From positions 1 to 7,037 of the forward strand of contig JACDEQ010000107.1 in assembly GCA_013816225.1 (NCBI GenBank): a stretch of DNA of 7,037 bases. Reading direction: 5' to 3'. This DNA comes from Armatimonadota bacterium. Lineage in GTDB: Bacteria; Armatimonadota; Fimbriimonadia; Fimbriimonadales; ATM1. A model generated the notes under the pieces. It searched no databases. It was not told the origin of the DNA and saw only the letters and a list, made by a program, of their open reading frames with translations. Below, piece after piece: positions 1 through 4,988 of the stretch (position 1 is its first letter; every line of letters begins with the position of its first letter). The position numbers and the translations under genes were made by a program.

Positions 1-117
1 AACATAGACCCTACCGCGGTAGATCGCGCGATCGAGCTGAGCGACGGCAAATACTGCAGCGTTTCCGCGACGCTTAGGCTTAAGCCCGAGGTCGTCAACG
101 AGTGGGAGATCGCGTAG
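1..117 (+). CDS. OsmC-family protein, C-terminal fragment (5' end outside window)
   Basis: Reading frame 1 is open from the first base and ends at TAG 115-117, giving 38 visible residues. The segment AIELSDGKYCSVSATL matches the conserved C-terminal helix of OsmC/Ohr-like proteins (YhfA-type), in which a helix ending in KYC-(S/P)-V carries the second redox cysteine. Members of this superfamily are small cytoplasmic thiol-dependent peroxidases or related proteins of about 130-150 residues, so roughly three quarters of the gene should lie upstream. Seen: the motif with its cysteine at visible residue 19, followed by a short strand-like tail. Inferred: peroxide or organic hydroperoxide detoxification; the subfamily cannot be decided without the N-terminal part and first cysteine. 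Confidence 0.78.
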   Translation, partial: NIDPTAVDRAIELSDGKYCSVSATLRLKPEVVNEWEIA

Positions 118-132
118 CCGACGCTTGCAATA

Positions 133-159
133 ATCCCACTGCCCTCGGCGTTGTGGGAT
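133..159 (+). terminator. Hairpin after the OsmC-like gene, possible weak terminator
   Basis: A perfect 7-bp inverted repeat (ATCCCAC at 133-139, GTGGGAT at 153-159) closes a smaller GCC-CTC-GGC hairpin at 141-149. It starts 16 bases after the stop codon, a good position for a 3' end. There is no T-run on either side, so it is not a classical intrinsic terminator; it may instead protect an mRNA end or be a leader element. Confidence 0.35.
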
Positions 160-266
160 CAGTCCTTGCTTATCGCCGATTCCCGTAACTTTTGCCCCCT
201 TCTCGCACGTCAAACTCTGCAAGCGGTGGGTTGGGCCCCTGAGGTACGATATTTGGGTCATCCGCC

Positions 267-272
267 GGAGGA
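267..272 (+). promoter_or_regulatory. Ribosome binding site (GGAGGA) with long spacing
   Basis: GGAGGA is a near-perfect Shine-Dalgarno sequence, but 13 bases separate it from the ATG at 286, longer than the usual 5-9. It still fixes the start: an in-frame TAA at 274-276 lies between it and the ATG, and no other start codon is available in frame. Confidence 0.7.
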
Positions 273-285
273 ATAAGCTTTCAGT

Positions 286-1680
286 ATGAGAAACCTATTT
301 TGTGCCGTTCTGGTCGTTGCCGGCTCTGCAGCACTTGCGCAGGCCCCGTTCACCATCGTAAAGCCTCTCGACGGTGCGAAGGTTCGGGAAACCGTTCCCA
401 TCTCGCTACCTAAGAACAGCGTGCCGGCCGGTTCCTTTATCGGTGTCACGCTGGACGGCAAGTTCCTGGAAGCTACTGTCCCGGTGCCAAACGCAAAGAA
501 CACGCACCTGATCTATTGGCTCAACACCAAGAAGCACAAGATCGCTGACGGATGGCACACCGTGGGCGTCAGCCTCTTCGCGAATACCGGCGGCCGGCCG
601 CAGATTTCAGATAAGTCGGAGATCAAAGTACACGTCGGCAATAACTCCGGAATCGCGATTCCGGCGAACGGGTCGCTAATCCGGTACAAGTTTTATCCCG
701 GCATGCGATCGGTTTACACTGTCAAGATCGGGGAAGAAGTTTCGACGCTTACCGAGGCTCAGAATAAACTAGGCGGGCGGGCCGCCCAGCTGCCTCTCGG
801 CTCCGAGAGCATCCGGATGCTCTTCGCCGTCGACGATGTCCGGGGCGGATACGGCCTCGTTCGCTCCCAAATCTTGCCGTACAAGGGAAAGGACTACGTT
901 GTGGCCACCGTTTCTGGCGACGAAAAGCCCACAGTCCATAAGAGCGACGAATTCGCCCCCATCTATCGCATCCTTCGCACCACGGGCGCCGAAATATATG
1001 GCGACATCCCGAACTATTGGGGCTTCGAGGGCACCGGCGCCGACAACGTCGAAATGGACCTTTTCGCCTTCATCCCGCTGCCGATCCTTCCCACGGAAAG
1101 GTTGCAGGTAGGCGACTCTTGGCAAGCTTCGATCGCGATGGGCGGCGGAACGATCCCCGAGGTCCGCAACACCGGGAAGTCCATCGAAAAGATTCCCGCA
1201 AGAGGCACTTTCGAAGCCGTAGAGTGGGAGCGCGGTGAACCGTGCGCCAAGCTCCGCTACGAACTGGAATTCGGCCAAAAGGACAAGGACTCGAGAGAGC
1301 TTTCCCTCGCGGGTCGCGAATTCAAACAGAACGACAAGCTCCGTTTTCAGCAGCTCGCCTGGATCTCCTATAGAACCGGCAAGCTCGTTCGCTCCAACAT
1401 GATCGTGGAAGCCGACACCAAGGTCGGCCAAGGCGACAGCGGCATGGGCGGCGGTGGCGGTGGAAACTCCGGTGGGCCTCAGCCCATGGACATGGGCGGC
1501 CGTGGCGGCCGCGGAGGCAGAGGCGGCACGTCGATCAACTATCAAATTCCCATGGGCAAGGGTGGCGGCCAAGCTGCTCCCGGCGGTATGGGTGGGCAGC
1601 GCGGCGGCGGCCAACAAGGGGGCGGCGGCGGGACCTTCGTTAGAATGAAGTTCTACTTGAACATGGTTCTGGAGAAATAG
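286..1680 (+). CDS. Exported protein with Ig-like domain and Gly/RGG-rich insertion, function unknown
   Basis: The 464-residue product begins with a Sec signal peptide: Arg2, a hydrophobic core at about residues 4-17, and an ALA-Q cleavage site after residue 18. Cys6 lies too early to be a lipobox. Residues 22-117 look like an Ig-like beta-sandwich: P-L-D-G-A-K-V opening, a V-T-L-D-G-K strand pair, DGWHTVGVSLFA, and a closing KVHVGN strand. Residues about 130-380 form a second beta-rich region containing LPILPTERLQVGDSW, a pattern I associate with large uncharacterised exported proteins. Residues 381-449 are dominated by glycine, with three consecutive RGG units (406-414), after which a strand-like tail, FVRMKFYLNMVLEK, ends the protein. 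The product is likely periplasmic or surface-exposed. No catalytic motif is visible and I assign no function. It lies 24 bases ahead of tatC and may be co-transcribed with it, but it has no twin-arginine motif, so it should not be a Tat substrate itself. Confidence 0.85.
   Translation: MRNLFCAVLVVAGSAALAQAPFTIVKPLDGAKVRETVPISLPKNSVPAGSFIGVTLDGKFLEATVPVPNAKNTHLIYWLNTKKHKIADGWHTVGVSLFANTGGRPQISDKSEIKVHVGNNSGIAIPANGSLIRYKFYPGMRSVYTVKIGEEVSTLTEAQNKLGGRAAQLPLGSESIRMLFAVDDVRGGYGLVRSQILPYKGKDYVVATVSGDEKPTVHKSDEFAPIYRILRTTGAEIYGDIPNYWGFEGTGADNVEMDLFAFIPLPILPTERLQVGDSWQASIAMGGGTIPEVRNTGKSIEKIPARGTFEAVEWERGEPCAKLRYELEFGQKDKDSRELSLAGREFKQNDKLRFQQLAWISYRTGKLVRSNMIVEADTKVGQGDSGMGGGGGGNSGGPQPMDMGGRGGRGGRGGTSINYQIPMGKGGGQAAPGGMGGQRGGGQQGGGGGTFVRMKFYLNMVLEK
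1426..1632 (+). repeat. Gly-rich low-complexity segment with RGG units
   Basis: This encodes residues 381-449 of the exported protein. On the DNA it is an imprecise run of GGC/GGT/GGA codons with interspersed CGT/CGC/AGA Arg codons. Codons vary within the run, so it is not a recent exact tandem expansion. It would be flexible and positively charged. Confidence 0.75.
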
Positions 1681-1681
1681 A

Positions 1682-1713
1682 GACGGCCAAGCCCACAATA
1701 GGGAATGGCCGTC
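1682..1713 (+). promoter_or_regulatory. Hairpin enclosing the tatC start region
   Basis: A perfect 7-bp inverted repeat (GACGGCC at 1682-1688, GGCCGTC at 1707-1713) has an 18-base loop. The loop contains the AGGGA purine stretch (1700-1704) and the first two bases of the tatC ATG (1705-1707). The left arm begins two bases after the upstream stop codon. Inferred: the fold would hide the start codon unless ribosomes ending at 1680 open it, giving translational coupling. Confidence 0.4.
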
Positions 1714-2520
1714 GCGCCCGATAACACCGAACCCTGGAACGACCCGGAAGACCCGGAGTCCCACAGGGCCACTTTAGTCGAACATTTAGACGAGCTGCGA
1801 GCGAGAATTATGCGCTCGCTGCTCGTCCTTGCTTTGGGTTGGGCTGCGGGATGGTTCCTCGAGCCATATGTGTACGAGAACCTCAACGCAATCGTTAAAG
1901 ACCCTTCACTTTGGCCACCGGGTGTGGTCGGCAAAGAAGCGTTCACAAACTTCTCCGACCCGTTTTTCCTCAAGTTCAAGCTCTCCTTCATCATCGGGCT
2001 GGTACTAGGTGCGCCGGTGATCATCGTGCAGCTATGGGGCTTCGTGCGGCCCGCCCTGAAGCCGAACGAGCGCAAGCCATTGAGAATTGTCGCTCCCCTC
2101 AGCGCCGTACTGTTCCTCGTCGGAACGTTCTTCGGCTATCTTATTCTAAGGCCGGCCTTCGGCTGGTTCCTCAGCTTTCTGGACGACTTTCAGGGAACCG
2201 AGCTCCTTCAGGATCCGGGAAGCTATGTTATCTTTATCATGAAGATGCTGTTCGCGTTCGGGCTCGGCTTCCAGCTTCCACTCGTGCTGTGGTTCTTCGG
2301 CTCAGTAGGCATCATCACGGCGGATGCTCTTTGGAAGAACTGGCGCATGGCGGTCGGGGGCATCGCCGCGCTGTCGGCCTTTCTGACTCCCGGAGGCGAC
2401 TTCTTCAGCTTCATAGCGATGGCCGTCCCGTTGACGCTGCTCTACTTTGCCAGCATCTCCGCGATTCGGGTCACGGAAAAGAGGAAGGCCAAGAGGGAAA
2501 AGGCCGATGCCGCCGAATAG
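1705..2520 (+). CDS. tatC: Sec-independent protein translocase TatC
   Basis: TatC is the inner-membrane receptor for twin-arginine signal peptides and builds the translocase with TatA/TatB, exporting folded proteins with the proton motive force. The 271-residue product has a somewhat long acidic N-terminus and then the family hallmarks: LVEHLDELRARI (residues 24-35; Glu30 aligns with E. coli Glu15), six hydrophobic segments, and APVIIVQLWGFVRPAL followed by NERK (residues 103-124; Phe113 and Glu122 align with E. coli Phe94 and Glu103). It continues with MKMLFAFGLGFQLP (179-192) and AFLTPGGDFFSF (225-236). The membrane-buried Glu of E. coli (Glu170) is Gln190 here. The C-terminus is a charged Lys/Arg/Glu tail. 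An in-frame TAG at 1699-1701 makes ATG 1705 the only sensible start. Its purine stretch abuts the ATG with no spacing, which suggests coupling to the upstream gene. The end overlaps the helicase gene. No tatA or tatB is in the window. Confidence 0.96.
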   Translation: MAVAPDNTEPWNDPEDPESHRATLVEHLDELRARIMRSLLVLALGWAAGWFLEPYVYENLNAIVKDPSLWPPGVVGKEAFTNFSDPFFLKFKLSFIIGLVLGAPVIIVQLWGFVRPALKPNERKPLRIVAPLSAVLFLVGTFFGYLILRPAFGWFLSFLDDFQGTELLQDPGSYVIFIMKMLFAFGLGFQLPLVLWFFGSVGIITADALWKNWRMAVGGIAALSAFLTPGGDFFSFIAMAVPLTLLYFASISAIRVTEKRKAKREKADAAE

Positions 2521-4765
2521 CGCTGAGGGCGATCTCGCCAAAATTATCTCGGCCATAAAACGGGCGCCTTACTATGCCAACCAGATCGTGGAGCAGGGAG
2601 TCAGCGAAGCACGAGCGGCGGTTTTCGAAGTCCCCGAGCGGCGGATCGATCCCACAGTTCTGGGAGCGTTGGCGTCTACGGGCATCCATCGGTTCTACAC
2701 CCACCAAGCCGATGCCATCGACCTGGTCGAGGCCGGCAAGAACGTGGTGGTTACCAGCGGGACCTCGAGCGGCAAAAGCCTTTGCTACAATGTGCCGGTC
2801 CTCAACCGACTGGTGACCGAACCCGCGGCACGGGCACTCTACCTGTTCCCGACCAAAGCGCTCGCCCAAGACCAGCTCGGAAAGCTTCGAAAAATCCTGG
2901 TGAACGGCATTGACGCGGAAACCTACGACGGTGACACGCCAAGGGCCGAACGGCCGGCAATTCGATCCGCAGCGCATATCCTCCTTACAAACCCAGACAT
3001 GCTCCATGTGGGCATCCTGCCGAATCACACGGCGTGGGGAAAGTTCCTGCGAAACCTTCGCTTCGTCGTGCTCGACGAGATGCACACCTACTCCGGCGTT
3101 TTCGGTGCGCACGTGGCGCTCGTCCTACGCCGTCTGTTTCGGCTGTGTGAGCTGTACGGCAGCAAGCCCCAGATTATTGCTTGCAGCGCGACGATCGCCA
3201 ACCCCTCCGAATTGTTCGCGTCCTTGGCAGGAGCAGGAGCGGAGATTGTGGACCGAGACGGCTCGCCCAGAGGCAAACGCTACCTCCTAATGTGGAATCC
3301 ACCCGAGGATGATGAGGGCCATCGGCGATCCGGCAACTCCGAAACATCTCAGCTTCTCGGCGCCTTCGCCGCTCACGGAGTTCGCACACTGGCGTTTGCC
3401 CGCTCTCGCATCACGGCCGAGCTGATATTAACATACACGCGCGAAGGCCTTTCCTTGGCAGACCCGCGGTTGGCGAAGCAGATCGAAAGCTACCGGGGAG
3501 GCTACACCCCGGCCGAGCGCCGGGCAATCGAGCAGAGGCTGTTCAACGGAGAGCTGCTCGGCCTCAGCACAACTGACGCAATGGAGTTGGGCGTGGACGT
3601 TGGGACCCTAGACGCCGTTATCATGAACGGCTTTCCCGGGTCGATCAGCAGCCTGCGCCAGCAGGCCGGCCGCGCAGGACGGGGCGAGCGACAGGCTTTG
3701 GGTGTACTCGTGGCCAAAAACGACCCTCTCGATCAATACTATATGCGACACCCCGCAGCGCTTCTGGGCGGCACGACCGAAGCGGTCCGAGCCCAGCCGT
3801 CGAACCCGTACATTTTGGCGGAGCAGCTTCGGTGCGCCGCTTACGAGCGGCCCATTTCTGCTGCTGAGCTGATATCGTATCCGGAAAATTCGCTGGAGGT
3901 CTTGGAGGGCCTGGAGGGAGAGGGCGAGCTCGTTAGGCGGTCGGGAATGTGGCTTTACCCTTCGCCACACAGCCCCGCCGGCGAAGTCGACATCAGGGGC
4001 GGGGGCGGCCCTTCCTACACGATTCAAACAGCGAGGGGCGAACTCGGCACGATGGAGCAGTGGCGCGCGTTCATGTCGGCCCATGCCGGTGCGATCTATC
4101 TTCACCGCGGCGACCAGTACCTGGTCACCGATTTAAACTTGACCGCCAGGCAGATCACGGTCGAGCGCGTCGAGGTGAACTATTACACGCAATCGCAAGC
4201 GGAGACAACGGTGACTCCCAAGGAAGAAATCGACGCCTTGTCGGTAAATACGCTCGGCGTTCGTTTGGAGGCCGTCGAGGTCACCACGACGGTCGACGCC
4301 TTCGTTCGAAAGTCGCTTCTCGACGACTCCGTCATTTCCCGAGAAGACCTCGACTTGCCGCCAAGCACGTTCGACACTTTCGCCGTGAGGTTCGATGTGC
4401 CGACGGTGAAGGGCCTTGAAGCGACCTCGGACGGCGTCCATGCGCTCGAGCATTTGTTTCTTGCTCTCGCTCCGACGATTGCGCAATGCGAAGTTCGGGA
4501 CTTGGGAAGTGCCTACTACCCGCTTTGGCCGGAGACCGGATGGCCGGCGATTTTCGTGTTCGATGCCGTTCCCGGTGGAATCGGCTTGGCAGAAACCCTG
4601 TTTGCCTCGAGCGAGTTATGGCTCGAAAGGGTAACCGAACAGTTGTTTTCGTGCGCCTGCGCGGACGGCTGCCCGGCATGCGTGCTAAGCGCTCGCTGCC
4701 CCTACGCAAACGAATCGATCGACAAGGGCGAAGCAGCGCGGATCCTGCTCGAAGTCAACGCCTAA
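2507..4765 (+). CDS. YprA/MrfA-type DExH-box helicase with C-terminal zinc-binding DUF1998 (MZB) domain
   Basis: This 752-residue superfamily 2 helicase matches the length of B. subtilis MrfA/YprA (about 750), which works in a UvrA-independent excision repair pathway for mitomycin damage. Visible motifs: GIHRFYTHQ (59-67), Walker A GTSSGKS (85-91), motif Ia PTKALAQDQL (115-124), TNPDMLH (161-167), motif II DEMH (190-193) followed by TYSGVFGAH, motif III SAT (227-229), motif IV FARSR (297-301), motif V STTDAMELGVDVG (354-366) and motif VI QQAGRAGRG (385-393). The C-terminal domain includes VHALEHLFLALAP (644-656), FDAVPGGIGLAETLF (685-699) and the zinc cluster C716-x-C718-x3-C722-x2-C725. I choose ATG 2507 over the in-frame ATG at 2447: it follows an AGAGGGAAAAGG purine stretch and overlaps tatC by 14 bases rather than 74, and the residues before it do not look helicase-like. 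Expected to be cytoplasmic and to use ATP to translocate on DNA. No MrfB-like exonuclease gene is in the window, so the pathway assignment rests on homology alone. Confidence 0.93.
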   Translation: MPPNSAEGDLAKIISAIKRAPYYANQIVEQGVSEARAAVFEVPERRIDPTVLGALASTGIHRFYTHQADAIDLVEAGKNVVVTSGTSSGKSLCYNVPVLNRLVTEPAARALYLFPTKALAQDQLGKLRKILVNGIDAETYDGDTPRAERPAIRSAAHILLTNPDMLHVGILPNHTAWGKFLRNLRFVVLDEMHTYSGVFGAHVALVLRRLFRLCELYGSKPQIIACSATIANPSELFASLAGAGAEIVDRDGSPRGKRYLLMWNPPEDDEGHRRSGNSETSQLLGAFAAHGVRTLAFARSRITAELILTYTREGLSLADPRLAKQIESYRGGYTPAERRAIEQRLFNGELLGLSTTDAMELGVDVGTLDAVIMNGFPGSISSLRQQAGRAGRGERQALGVLVAKNDPLDQYYMRHPAALLGGTTEAVRAQPSNPYILAEQLRCAAYERPISAAELISYPENSLEVLEGLEGEGELVRRSGMWLYPSPHSPAGEVDIRGGGGPSYTIQTARGELGTMEQWRAFMSAHAGAIYLHRGDQYLVTDLNLTARQITVERVEVNYYTQSQAETTVTPKEEIDALSVNTLGVRLEAVEVTTTVDAFVRKSLLDDSVISREDLDLPPSTFDTFAVRFDVPTVKGLEATSDGVHALEHLFLALAPTIAQCEVRDLGSAYYPLWPETGWPAIFVFDAVPGGIGLAETLFASSELWLERVTEQLFSCACADGCPACVLSARCPYANESIDKGEAARILLEVNA

Positions 4766-4799
4766 AAAAAGAAAGACCCCGGCGTAACGCCAGGGCCTT
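4764..4799 (-). terminator. Intrinsic terminator reading on the - strand
   Basis: On the - strand, bases 4799-4788 pair with 4784-4773 across a UUA loop, giving 12 uninterrupted pairs including two G-U. They are followed by UU-C-UUUUUUU (4772-4764). On the + strand the two G-U pairs become A-C mismatches and the stem is followed by CTCG rather than a U-run. The element therefore acts mainly on transcripts coming from the right. Its U-tract overlaps the helicase stop codon (TAA 4763-4765). Confidence 0.75.
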
Positions 4800-4937
4800 C
4801 TCGAAGCGCGCTTGGGAGGGAGTAAGACGCGCTCCCTTGCTGTTTCCAGCCAATTACCATAAAGAGCGGTTCGTTATCCGGCTCGTCTGCCCTGATAGAC
4901 GCCTTCCGAATCCAAAAGGTTCCCAAGCGCATCTTTT
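4764..4937 (-). ncRNA. Candidate structured non-coding RNA, family unknown
   Basis: Read on the - strand, the gap between the helicase and ABC genes folds well. A perfect 10-bp closing stem pairs 4921-4930 (GCGCUUGGGA in the RNA) with 4808-4817 (UCCCAAGCGC). Inside it, in RNA order, are hairpins at 4919-4902 (6 bp with two G-U), 4901-4884 (CGUCU/AGACG), 4884-4864 (GAGC-C-GG/CC-GCUC with one bulge), 4850-4839 (GCUG-GAAA-CAGC, a GNRA tetraloop) and 4837-4817 (AGGGAG/CUCCCU). The terminator at 4799-4764 ends it. A -10-like CATAAC lies at 4950-4945, which would start the RNA near 4937; no good -35 is visible, so the 5' end is approximate. There is no matching reading frame or gene on this strand downstream, so a riboswitch leader is unlikely and a free-standing RNA of about 170 bases fits better. 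It does not show the signature sequences of 5S rRNA, tRNA, SRP RNA, tmRNA or a recognised riboswitch; a divergent 6S-like RNA cannot be excluded. Confidence 0.45.
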
Positions 4938-4970
4938 ACTAAGTGTTATGGCTCCGATCCACCGAAAGAG

Positions 4971-4987
4971 TAGAATGCTTTGGCATT
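4971..4987 (+). promoter_or_regulatory. Possible -10 and overlapping palindrome before the ABC transporter gene
   Basis: TAGAAT at 4971-4976 resembles a -10 box (5 of 6 to TATAAT) and would start transcription about 6 bases before the ATG, giving an almost leaderless mRNA. A palindrome, AATGC-TTTG-GCATT (4974-4987), overlaps it and ends one base before the start codon; it could be an operator or a small hairpin. There is no Shine-Dalgarno sequence in the bases before the ATG. No good -35 is seen. Confidence 0.3.
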
Positions 4988-4988
4988 T

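Larger units (their letters stand above)
118..285. other. Intergenic region upstream of the exported-protein gene
   Basis: This 168-base gap holds the hairpin at 133-159 and the ribosome binding site at 267-272. A weak -10-like TACGAT lies at 245-250, but no convincing -35 sits at normal spacing, so no promoter is called. An 8-bp inverted repeat (CGCTTGCA at 122-129, TGCAAGCG at 218-225) encloses most of the gap. I see no small gene in it. Confidence 0.5.

Noticed and set aside
769..1764. 331-residue open frame on the - strand
   Set aside because: It lies wholly across the exported-protein gene and the start of tatC. Its translation is Ala/Leu/Arg-rich with no recognisable domain, typical of an antisense shadow in GC-rich DNA.
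2447..2506. Longer helicase start at ATG 2447
   Set aside because: The extra 20 residues are Arg/Pro-rich out-of-frame tatC sequence, and the overlap with tatC would be 74 bases. ATG 2507 has a better ribosome binding site and the common short overlap.
1911..2558. 215-residue + strand frame within tatC
   Set aside because: It is an alternative-frame shadow of tatC with an Arg-rich, domain-free translation.
4861..4895. tRNA-like T-arm around GGTTCG
   Set aside because: The flanking arms do not pair as a T-stem, and no acceptor, D or anticodon arms fit on either strand.
4808..4930. 5S rRNA, because of the length of about 120 bases, a 10-bp closing stem and a UAUGGUA stretch
   Set aside because: The conserved loop C sequence (CCGAAC...) and the two-arm layout of 5S rRNA are absent; there are too many separate hairpins.
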